Under the pieces are notes generated by a model that was given only the letters and a program-made list of their open reading frames with translations, was not told the origin of the DNA and made no database searches. A DNA stretch of 61,599 nucleotides from Heterotrichella gracilis (taxonomy: Eukaryota > Sar > Xanthophyceae > Tribonematales > Xanthonemataceae), in NCBI GenBank assembly GCA_032358255.1, contig JAULBX010025420.1, positions 1 through 61,599 of the forward strand, read 5' to 3'. This document shows positions 46,039 through 56,204 of this stretch, piece after piece. A program made the translations under genes and the position numbers. Each line of letters begins with the position of its first letter. The first letter of the stretch is position 1.

Positions 46039-46438
46039 CTTGGTGCAATCGAACTAGCAATCAGACTCGACAATTGCGTTGGCGATGCTGTGGAATTGGC
46101 GACTAGCGTTGATACTTGACCTCCTTTGTGTCAAACAAGCTAGTAATAGTGTTGATGGGCTAGTGATGAAGGAGGCATTTGACATTGGTCCAGGTGTGCC
46201 GTTCCGAGGCACTTGCAACTTGAAGGGTGCACACACGCTCTGAAACCACCTGCCAATCTGCTGTTCTTCCAAGGCTAGCCCAAACACCCGTTCACTATTA
46301 CAGCAAGTCTACAGCCAACATACGACCGTATTCCTCCTTGCAGTTGTACCGTTGTAGGCCTGTAACAGCAAAACAACCTGCTAGTGTGAACACACTCAGC
46401 ATGTGTAGCCCTGGGTAGGTGTGAGGTGTGCACTCGCC
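46039..46438. promoter_or_regulatory. Divergent promoter region of Tudor-SN and MOS2/GPKOW
   Basis: Exactly 400 bases separate the two start codons, and the genes are head-to-head. I see no TATA box or obvious motif. The region should contain both promoters and both 5' UTRs and may act bidirectionally. Confidence 0.55.
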
Positions 46439-49400
46439 ATGGCAGAAGGGGGCAAGGGTGGGTTGAGCCTGAACCTGCAGTTCCAGCCCAAAAAGCCAGC
46501 CCGGAAAGTGGAGGTTGAGGAAAAGAAGCCTGGCGTTACAAAGGACTATGTCGTTGGCTTCACCGATGGTGGGTTGCAGAGCAAGGACCCCGTCAAGGCG
46601 GTGCAAGCTGGGCACAAGGTGATAGCAAAGCTTGAGAACACGTACCAAACAGGAGCCAGGAAGCACAATCCCAACAGGTGCGAACGTGCATTGCGAGGAA
46701 AGCAAGCTTCTTTACACACTGCCATATGCATGCATATGCCCTCATGCATGCCTGTGCCCAGGGATCTGCAGCAGTGCACTGGGTACTTGCATGCGTACAC
46801 AGGTCCATTATTTGTGGACATGCATGCAACCGATTGCAGTCTGCGCCTGGTCTGCGTGACAATTTATGATCTCGCTTGCATATGCATGCATACGCGTCCC
46901 ATGCGTGCACTGCATATTAGTTTGGTAGATTTTTGGGAGTGCAAAGCAGTGCATCCAGATGAGCGGTATACATGCCTTCACCATCCAATCTTTTATAGGC
47001 ACTGCATATACCCATCTGTGTATCGGCAGGTTCAGTGCAGTTCAGCTGCACACAGCAGGGTCAATGCCATATTGCGTTTGCAGCAAAACTATTTGCACCC
47101 ATGTCCCAAAAAAAATCACTGCATTACAAACAGCAGCACGTCAACTAGTAGCGCTCAGATGCCTCATTCCCGGGCCCTCCAGTCACTAAGTACCGTTCAT
47201 GGCAGGTTCCTCCCACCGAGCTCAGATGATGTGTTGGACCCCACCCAGCTATCAGACGACAAGTTCGAGGCCGCTGCTGTGCTTGTTGCCAACACAGCAG
47301 ACACCCAGGTCCAATACGGGCTGAACCTGCGCGCAAGACAGGTGCGCTGCTGTAGGGCGAAGGGATGAGGGCTTTCAACCTTGCCCAGGCTACCACACGC
47401 CCGCACGTACACCTTGCATTGGGAGCTGCATTCGACAACACCTCATGCATCCACCAGCTTGCATGCACCGTTGCAAAGCCCATCTAAGCCGTCAGAAAAC
47501 ATGCACAGCTTTGCCCCCACCCATAGTGGGTTTAGGGTTTAGGGTTGCCATCTGCCATTTGGGTTCCACTATTTGTAATTTTTGCTAGAAAATACCATCT
47601 GGTGCATCCTCAAGCTGATCCGCTTGCCACTCAGGACAATGGTAATGGCAGCCAAGCGCAGCCCCGGGAGGTGGGCTCCTGGGCTGACCGGGACCTCCAG
47701 AAATTCAAGGAGGACCTCCAGAAGCTGCCCCCACAGGCTGACCTGGAGGCGTATGAGGCCATGCCCATTGAGAACTTTGGGGAGGCGCTGCTGCGGGGCA
47801 TGGGGTGGACGGCGGGCCAGGCAATAGGTATGGCGGTGTAGGTTTTTAGGGTTTCTAGGGGAAGCGTTGGTGCGGGGCATGGGGTGGACGGCGGGCCAGG
47901 CCATAGGTCATGTGGACACCATGCGCACTTGCCATGTACTTTGAATGCAAGCAGCAGCACTATCACCACCTACAATCATTGCCGATCACCTTTCAGGGTT
48001 TTAGGGTTTAAGGGGCTGCCACTCGCACCGCATTGATCACATGCAATACCCTTATGTGCACATGCACATCGCCACATTATCACCACCTCCACCCCCCACA
48101 CCCACCCAGGCCTGGTGCCGTGCCCTCTTAGGTTTTTTGTTAGAGAACCAGCGGAACCGCTGTCCACATGCTATGCATGTGCAGAGTTGCAAATGCGCAT
48201 GGCAGCGCCATCACCCCCCACTTGAACTCCCACCCCACACCCCAGGTCGTGCCAAGGAGGAGGTGAAGGCCACTGAGTTGGTGCGCAGGGAGGCGCGGCT
48301 GGGGCTGGGGGCTAGGCCTGCGCCGCTGGAGCCAACGCACAAGAAATACATCAAACCAGGTGAGCGCCCGGCCTATTTTCTTTGGCCTAATCTTTAGGGT
48401 TTTACATTGAAGTTTTATGGTATTGAATGTAAGGGTGACACTGCTGGAGCCCATTTACAGGAAGTATGGTGCATCAAGCCAGGTGGGTGGGCTGTCGACC
48501 TGCTTAAGGGTTTGGGGTTAGGGTTACTCTACCTGCTTAATGTAAGGTTTTAAGGTGCACGGTACATTTAGCCAGGCGGGCGGCATGTCTAGGGTTAAGT
48601 TAGTCTAGACTTAGGTTCGAGACTAAAAACGAAAGTGTGGTTAGGGCTGAGCCCTTCTAATTCCCCAGGTGAGAGCCGGGAGGTCCCCGCTGAGCTGGTG
48701 TACCTTGATCAGCACGGCAACCAGAAGCACACCAAGGGTCTGGACGAGGTGCTGGTGGCGCGGCCGCAGCCTGGTGTGCAGGCTGGCAAGACCATGCGGG
48801 TGGTGGGAGGGCGCCACGAGGGTTTCCTGTGCGAGGTGGTGGGGCTGGAGCCAAGGGAGGAGGGGCGGTCAGGTGAGAGGGGATGGGAGGAGAGGGATGT
48901 GTATGTAGTGTGGCTCCTGCCGCTGCCCCTGGAAGATTGTGTGCTTTAAAACCCTAAAAGCCTGTGCAAACCCCCAAACCAAGTGCGTGCACAACCCTGC
49001 CTCTGCTTGCGAATATTTTTTGCAGCATCCATGCTTATTGACACTGGAACGAATGTACATAATAAAGATCTTCATGAATCCCTGGCCCTGCAGACCGCGT
49101 CCGCGTGCGCCTGCTGCCCAGCCACGAGACCGTGACCGTGCGGGTCAAGGAGGTGGGGGAGCGTGACGAAAAGCCCGAGGGGAGGGAACCCAAGGGGGGC
49201 AGCGGCAAGGGGAAGAAGCACCAGGAGCGAGGGGAGGAAAAGGAGGGGCGGGGCACCAAGAAATCCAAGCCCGACCCTGCTGTGGCGGATGCCTACCGGG
49301 AAAAGCCCTGGCTGGTCCCTAACATCAGGGTCAAGGTGGTTGATAAGAAGCTCCAGGGGGGGAAGCTGTATTTGAAGAAGGGGGTGATCTTGGATGTGCA

Positions 49401-49972
49401 GCGGCCGCTGGTGTGCGACGTGCTGGTGGACGACACGCAGCAGGTGGGTGGGGGCAGGGCTGAGGGGTTAGGGGTTAGGGTTTCATGGAAATGGGCTGCG
49501 GCCGCTGGTGTGGGACGTGCTAGTGGATGATACGCAGCAGGTGGGTGGGGACAGGGCTTGCCTTGCTTCCTTCCCCTGCTTTGTTTGTGCCTGTCCTGTG
49601 TTGCGCTCTGCCGGGTGTGGCTGTTCTGCCTGTGAAGTTCCCTGCCGCTCTACCCGCTCTATGCTTTGTGAAATATCTTTTGAAATGTTTTTCGGTGTCT
49701 TCTGTTTGGACCTAGTTTGCTGATTTTGCATATCCCTCCCACAGGTTGTGCAGGGTGTGGCGCAGGCGCAGCTTGAGACGGTGGTGCCTAAGCGGGAGGG
49801 GGGCAGCGTGCTGGTGCTGGTGGGGGCACTCAAGGGGAGCAAGGGGAAGCTGCTGAAGCGAAACACAGAAACGGGGCTGGCGGCGGTGCAGATGGCAGCG
49901 GACTTCTCCATCCACAAGCTGTCGCTGGATGACATAGCGGAGTACACTGGGGCGGATCACGACGATGATTGA
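46439..49972 (+). CDS. GPKOW: G-patch and KOW domain protein (MOS2/GPKOW), 487 aa
   Basis: Seven exons join in phase: 46439-46677, 47206-47341, 47635-47827, 48246-48359, 48669-48872, 49094-49443 and 49745-49972. The start (MAEGGKGGLSLNLQF) is followed by DYVVGFTDGG. A G-patch follows (MPIENFGEALLRGMGW, then AGQAIG), then two KOW motifs (VVGGRHEGFLCEVVG and VLVGALKGSKGKLLKRN) separated by a Lys/Glu/Gly-rich linker. The end IHKLSLDDIAEYTGADHDDD matches the family. In humans GPKOW joins the activated spliceosome. In Arabidopsis MOS2 supports immune-gene splicing and pri-miRNA processing. Length agrees with homologues (460-480). Gene order head-to-head with Tudor-SN suggests shared control. Confidence 0.94.
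47862..47907 (+). repeat. Echo of MOS2 G-patch exon end
   Basis: The last 43 bases of exon 47635-47827 and its donor are repeated 80 bases later with three changes. The spacer is a TTTAGGGTTTCTAGGG-like run. Confidence 0.92.
48438..48484 (+). repeat. Echo of MOS2 exon end 48359
   Basis: The block ctggagccaacgcacaagaa followed by atacatcaaaccag is copied in degraded form (ctggagcccatttacaggaa, then gtatggtgcatcaagccag) with a GTGGGTG donor. A TTTAGGG spacer lies between. A further trace, 'tttagccagg', is near 48568. Confidence 0.8.
49495..49540 (+). repeat. Echo of MOS2 exon end 49443
   Basis: The last 45 bases of exon 49094-49443 plus the gtgggtgggg donor are repeated almost exactly (RPLVCDVLVDDTQQ versus RPLVWDVLVDDTQQ). 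The spacer contains GGGGTTAGGGGTTAGGG. Confidence 0.93.
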
Positions 49973-51256
49973 GCGGGGAGGGAGGGGAGCGGTGGGGTGC
50001 TGGCGGGGGGGCTCAAGGGGAGCGAGGGGAGGGCTGCTGATGTGCATGCATTTGGGGGGAGGGGGGCTGGCGGTGGTGCAGCGTGTGGTGCTTTCCTCGA
50101 CATATAGATGAGTGGTGGATATGGAGGACGTTTCTGATTACAGTGTGTGGTGGGTTTTGGGGGGGTTCATATTGCACCTTGAACCATGGCTCAATAGCCT
50201 GTTGGGTTGTGGGCTGTGGGTTACCATCTGCACAGACTCGAACCTTGCAGTGGCCTGCTTATGCAATACAGCTACAAGTTCTGTAACCAAGACCTTGCGT
50301 GCACAAGAGGTACACGTTGGGTGACCCCACCCAGGCCCTGTGTCAGTGGCGCTGCAACCTCTGGCAGGTGTAGTGCATGTAGCCATCTGAACGTTGCAGT
50401 GGTCTGCTTATGCAACACAGCTACAAGACGTGCAACCACACACGTGTGTATACAGAAACATGTGTCGTATGGCCGCGTTTAGGCTCTGCGGCACAGCCTG
50501 CGTCAGTTGGCCTTTGGTATGCAGTGCGTGCATGTGCGCCAGGTGCATGCACTTCCCATCCACACCTTGGTCCCACCGGCTGGCAGCACCTGCGTGCACG
50601 CACACGTGCTCCACTAGAGACGCGTCGCATATCCAGTTGCTGCCACCCGTTGAAGCGCGTCAGCCACCCCAGGAAGCGCGTCAAAATTTGTCACCAACCC
50701 GGCTGCCAGCAGAGATAGCGCGCCTCGGTGTTGCACGCGGTTTTCGAAAGCTTTGCAAGCCTACAAAACCAGCAACACGCCTTCTTTTCCTTCATCTCAA
50801 GCTTGCGTATCTCCTGCGATCCTCGTCGCATCCTCTCCCGACACGCTTGCTTCCTGCTCGCAACCACTGCACCCGCCTACACGTCTCCAAGTCCAACAGG
50901 TAGGTGGTGAGCCCTTGATACTCGTTTCAGCGTCTTGTCGGGTGCTGTTGCTTTGCCCAGTCCTTCCTTGTTCCAACGGTGTGGCCCTTTTGCAGGCCGT
51001 TGCTTCACCCTCTCAGCACAGCCTACGCAGCCCCTTTCGCCGCTGTTTTCTACTCTTCTGACGAGTCCCCGAACCCGCAACGTCCGTTTTCTAAAGTTGG
51101 GTATGTGTTACTGCAGTTCAGAGTCAGCGTGTCGCTCATTTATGTCGCTTTACGGCGTTGCCCGCCCGTTTTTCCAACGTTGGCATGGCGAATGGCATGC
51201 ACCCAAACGCGTGGTTCCTTGCGCCCTCGCTCCCACATCGAACTCACCCAACCCCT
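49973..51256. other. Intergenic region with tandem repeat
   Basis: The block gttgcagtgg.ctgcttatgc followed by aa.acagctacaag occurs at about 50231-50285 and 50389-50440, spacing about 155 bases. G-rich remnants just after the MOS2 stop repeat part of its last exon (ctggcgg..gggctcaaggggagc near 50001-50025). No gene was recognised up to the next start. Confidence 0.6.
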
Positions 51257-54200
51257 ATGCGCGTCTGTAGGACTACTGCCCTTGCAAGAATGCCTCGGTC
51301 CAGGACCCTGACGCGCCTGCAAGCGTTGGCGTTGGCCATGCTGCTGGGGCAGCTCTGCTTCATCACCGTGAACAGCGGTACCAGCGTCCGGCACACCACC
51401 ATGTCCGGTAGGATGCAAGTGATCTGGAAACATGCGCCACCATTCTGTCCGTTCTGTTGTCGTGGTCCCATCCCAGACTGACTGGCATCGTTTTCCTCCC
51501 AGCTTCGCGCGTATGCATGCATGCATCTGACGCGTCGGCGTCAATCCTTTACCCCCCGCCCACCTCCTCCAACCCCGCACCGTTGCTTCCAACCCTTAAC
51601 ACGTTCACTATCTACTGTATTGCTGCCCGTTTCGCAGGCGTCTTGTACAGTGGATCAACACGCACGCCCTTGGCGGGCCTCAGCCCTGTCAACACCTCGA
51701 GCACCCAAGTGGACGACGGCTATTGCCCCTCTCCCAGTATGAACGTCACTCGCTATTGGGACTCTCAACCGGTAGGTACCCTCACCCAACACGTTGCTGC
51801 ATGGACCCTGCTGCTCCTGCCTTGGCCTCAGGTGTAAGCTGTCTCTAAACCCTAAAGGGTAAAGTTTAGGGCTGCAGTGCAAAACAATGCACAGCGCAGC
51901 GGCCACCACTCAACCTCCTTGAAACCATAACCCCCCTCTTACCCATCTCTTACCCTGTTTCTCCTGTCCCCTGTGCAGACCACAGCCACCGTCATGTCTG
52001 CCACCAAGGCACCAATGCGCACCACCAACCTCACATCCACCCCCCTGGCCTACACCTCCCCTCTGCTGAACTACAACCCCCCCCCCTCTGGGCGGCAACA
52101 CCTCCCCGTTGGACCCCAACACCATCTTCCTGGGCTACATATCTACCCCCTACACCCTCCTGGACTACACCGGGGCTGCCGCCACCCGCCAGGACAGCAC
52201 CATCAGCCAGCTCACTCCCCTGTGCTACACCCCCACCCCCCTGGGCCAGGTCACCGCCCCTCTGGGCTATGGTGTCACAGAGGGGTGGCGCTTTGATCAA
52301 GCCTGCCTCCATGTAGGGTTAGGGTTTAGGGGTTAAAGCAGCCTGAGTCCAGGAAGGGTTTCAGGGTCACCATAGTAGGTTTCAAGTTGGGGACAAAAGA
52401 GGGTTAGAGTTAGGCCTTGTCTGCAGTGCCCTCAGCTGCCTGGCACTGGTGTAGCACTGTCATGGAAGCTTCAAGAAGTACTGCAATCCTTGTTGCAGCC
52501 GCCGAGCCCCATTGTCACCTGAGTCAATTCCTGTTCTCTCGTTCTTCTCCCCTTGTCTCCTTCAGAGAAACCCCCTGCCATCCCCTTTGGCCCCACACCA
52601 CCTAATTCCCTTTCCTCCCCTTGGCGCAGGAGTCCTACCCTTCCACCTTCTTCAATGAATGCCAGTCCCTGACCACCCCCTGCCTGAGCCGCAACTCCAC
52701 ACCCACGACCAACAGCAGTGCTACAGCCATTCATGCCCTTTTTCCACTGCGATTGTAGATCGGCTCTAGCCAGGATGCAACAAAATGCCATCCTGGTTAA
52801 ACCGTAAAGCCTTAAACCCTGATCCCTAATCCTAAACCCTACAGCACCCTTTGCGTGCGTGTCGCTGTCGCCACAACCTGCGCAGGTTCCCCCTCTACCG
52901 CCACCTTTGGTTCGGACTTTTCACCACCACTTTACGCAAGCCCTTCCCTCACCTGCTGCCTCATTGTCCCTGGCCCTAAACCCTTCATTACAAACCCTAT
53001 ATACTTGTGCAATCCCCGTCCCCCTCAGCGCCCCCCCCCCTCCTCTCACATCACCTCACCCCCTGCTGACATGGTCCCAAACCCTAACCCCAAACCCTGA
53101 ACCCTAACCTCACATATCTGGGTCCTGTCCCTGACCTAATCATGGCCTTTCTCCCCCTCCTCACAGTCAATTTATGAGCTTTACACCACGGTAACCACGG
53201 GCGCCAAGGTCATGCTGCGGGTGGCAACTGCGGCCTTCAGCGCAGCCACCCTCAACTGGTACCTGGTCAAGGCCTTGGCAAAGGCGCTCAAGGCAGCCTC
53301 AACATGCGTGGCCACACCCCTGTTTTTCCTCACAGGGGTGAAGCACGCCTGGCTCGTCTCCAGCGTCTGGTCCCTGGCAGTGGCATCCCTGGGATGGGCT
53401 GCAAAATTCTGGATTTCCCAGACCGAGGATTCCGTCATGTGGCTCGCCCAGCTTCCTCTTATCCCAGTCGGGCATCGCCCCTGCTTTGGGCTGGGCCGCC
53501 GAGGCCGCCTTCCCTGCATCTAACAGAGAAGTTGCCGTGTTTTGGGCGGCCAAGCTGCTGTGGACCCTAGGGTGCTACATGGCAGCAAACCACATGGTCT
53601 GGGCGACAGTGCGCAGGGTGGCCAGGTACCTGAGGGCGCAGGCAGTGGCGGCAGTTGCTGGGGTGGCTAACTGGGTGTGTGCCAAGGCAGAGGCGGCAGC
53701 GGTGCAGGTGGTCTCCTTCCTGTGGGCCCAGGCAGTGGCGGTGGTGTCCTGCAGCGAGGTGCAGCTGGTGCTGTTCCTGGCAGCTGCGCCTGCGGTCTGG
53801 GACCTGAGGCTTGTGACAGCCGGGGTTGGAGCCGTCACCATGATGGTGTACCTCACCAAGGTAAGTGCCTTCAATACCTTGAGCCCTGAACCCTGACCCT
53901 AAACTGAGGCTGTCACAATGTTGGCGTGCCTCACCAAAGTGAACCCTAAAAACAAAACCCTAAACAGCACCTGGCCTGATCAGCCTGACAGTCTGCCAAC
54001 CTTACCTGCATGCCTGAGAGTTGATGTAGGGTTCAGGGTTCAGGGTTCAGGGTTCAGGGTTTAGGGTTTAGGATTTGCCTGCTCTGTATCACCCTTGGCA
54101 GCATGCCTGACAGTCACTGGATCAAAGTAGCCGCCAGCTGGCGTTATCATGTAATGCCCTGATGCGATGATCTGACACCCTATTGATGTAATCTAAACAA

Positions 54201-54438
54201 GATTTTGCAAACGACATGGACTGACACCCTGGCGTGCCTCCTTGCAGGCTGAGGGCCACCCACAGCCAGGCGCCGGCAAGCACAAGGGGAGCACAACCTC
54301 TCAGACCGGGGGGGGGCAAGGCTGTGCCCGACGCAGAGCCATCACCCACCAGGCGCTGTGCGCACAAGCATAAGCGTCGGCATGGCGGCTATGGACGCAA
54401 GCGCAGGCATGGGGGACAGCGCAAGGGGCGCCGGTCGT
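51257..54438 (+). CDS. Secreted/membrane protein of unknown function, frame interrupted
   Basis: Exons 51257-51407, 51638-51771, 51979-52312 and 52630-52759 encode a signal peptide (ALALAMLLGQLCFITVNSG) and a Thr/Pro/Ser/Tyr-rich ectodomain with Cys residues (TPYTLLDYTG, LTPLCYTPTPLGQ) and N-glycosylation sites. Segments 53167-53860 and 54248-54438 encode several hydrophobic Ala/Val-rich helices (VKHAWLVSSVWSLAVASLGW and others) and a very basic tail (HKRRHGGYGRKRRHGG). The frame is broken three times, each consistent with one surplus base: in the C run near 52077-52086, somewhere at 53455-53490, and in the nine-G run near 54308-54316. These may be assembly errors, or the locus may be decaying. 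A TAG at 52757-52759 also allows two separate genes. No family was recognised. Confidence 0.45.
54000..54075. repeat. Interstitial telomere-like run
   Basis: Four GGGTTCA units grade into GGGTTTA units, six or more heptamers in total, inside the last intron of the previous gene. It is one of the longest such runs. Others lie at about 13975, 14060, 17465, 17545, 32320, 33835, 39730, 44440 and 47525. Confidence 0.9.
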
Positions 54439-54599
54439 GATTCTGACTCCACAAGATGCGAATCCTTCTCCTGCTATAATCTCCAGTACCACCAATATTC
54501 CTTTCTCAGAATGTTTGACACCAATTTTCTCTTCTCAGTATGACATTGTGGACTAAGTGTCCCACAGGTGTGCCCTTCAGGGACACACAAGGCCATAAG

Positions 54600-54655
54600 T
54601 CGTTGACGGCTGGGAATGCCTTTTCAACGTTTGTTTGTTTGTATGTTTGAAAATC
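54600..54655. mobile_element. Third copy of the gttt-tailed core
   Basis: The core gacggctgggaatgcctttt is followed by a short interruption and (gttt)n. It lies 160 bases after the previous gene. No target-site duplication was found here. It may be the source of, or a sister to, the copies at 3688 and 8111. Confidence 0.55.
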
Positions 54656-56204
54656 CCAGGCTGGCTGACCGATAAATAGACCCTATGCATAAATGATATT
54701 GTGCTCGCTACCTCATGCTCGTCATTTATGATTGGAGTTGCTGTACGTTTCCCATTTCTGCTCTCCAAATGTATAGTTACAGGACATATGACGATGGACG
54801 ATTTTTACCAAGTAGAATAAAATTTCTTCACCACTGCTGCCTTATACATGGCGCATGGTCCAGCGCAGCCAGTCAGTCTGCTAATCTGGATGTATTGCTG
54901 GAAAACATGTAATTAACTATATAATGCTCCAGCAGTGTCCATCCCGCAGCACCAACCTTTGTAACCGCAGCAAGAAATTTAAACTGCGGTGGCCATTATG
55001 CAGCCCCTATTCACGCACACTCCTTGGCAGCGCCTATTCCCAGGACCCACTTCCAGCCACATATTATGCATCCACTCTGTTCTTGGGCTTTGTTGCTGCA
55101 CCAGATTCGCACAATGGCCAATATCTACCCGGCATTGCAGGACACTACCACCCCCATGCGCACACAGATTCTCAGGCCTGTTGCCAATATCTACCCGGCG
55201 TTGCAGCACACTACTCCGCTACCCCACATCTGCCTGCTGCCTGCCCACTGGGCAAGGGTGACAAGATAATAATAGGACCTAATATTATTTCATTACCCTA
55301 TCCAGATAATGATGGGTCCTATTATATACTTACTACCCTTGCACTGGGTCACGGTGACCTTCTTGCTGAGTGGTCTGCGGCTTCACCCTGCTGGCCTGCT
55401 GGTGGCGGCGGTGCAGGAGGCGGTAGTGGCTGGGCTTCAGGGTGTGCTGACCGCCTCATTGAAATAGTGCACCAAGCGATGCAGGGTGCCTGCCCTCCCA
55501 CCACAGACCTGCAGCAGCACATGCATGTGTTCATGCACCAAGGAATTTCAGGACAACCATAATGTGTGGTAACAGTGCATGATGTAAACTGCACTGTTGA
55601 GCGGTGGAGATTTGCTTTGCAAGATTGAGGTCCCGGATCAACTCAGCAGCAACGAGTGGCTGGCGAGGGGTATTTGTATCCTAAGGACACAGACAGCTGC
55701 AAGCAGCGCAGTACACCTGAGTACACCCTGCGCGTCAGGTGGCCCGCGTCGGGGGTGTGCTCAAATACTAATTATTCGGCATTTAAATTGATTGAAGTTT
55801 AAATTAATTAGTAGCCTCGTATGCTGACTTGGAAAATAATATACCCCTGCCTGCGCTCCCGCAACAGATCTATGGCAGCACACATGCATGCTTTAGCACG
55901 AGTTACATGAAAATCCTCAAATGCAGCAGTATAGGAGTGCGTTGTTGCACTTGTATGATCCCATTGCATGCGTCACTACTATACTCGTCATGGCACATGA
56001 ATCAGTCCGACTTGGAACTTAGGACGCATTGCAGCAAAGGGTTTGCTGCAATGCGCTTTCATTCCCAAGAAGACCATATGCACCTGCACTTTAGCCTAAG
56101 AGATCTGCAATTCTAGGCCTGGCTGCGTTATTTATAATCAAAGTATTTGTTTTGTGGATACCATGGAGGGGATATTTATTGATTCTCACCTTATGGACTT
56201 TGGC
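54656..56204. other. Intergenic region with relics of a distant exon
   Basis: Several short segments (near 54846, 54925, 55505 and 55865) resemble the exon-like region at 60650-60950 and its flanks. A 30-base direct repeat (gccaatatctacccggcgtt and on) occurs at 55114 and 55181. A small inverted repeat (ataataggacc...ggtcctattat) lies at 55266-55326. No intact gene was seen. Confidence 0.5.

Noticed and set aside
13960..54080. Chromosome end or subtelomere because of TTTAGGG repeats
   Set aside because: Runs are short, degenerate, in both orientations and spread among ordinary genes; there is no terminal array.
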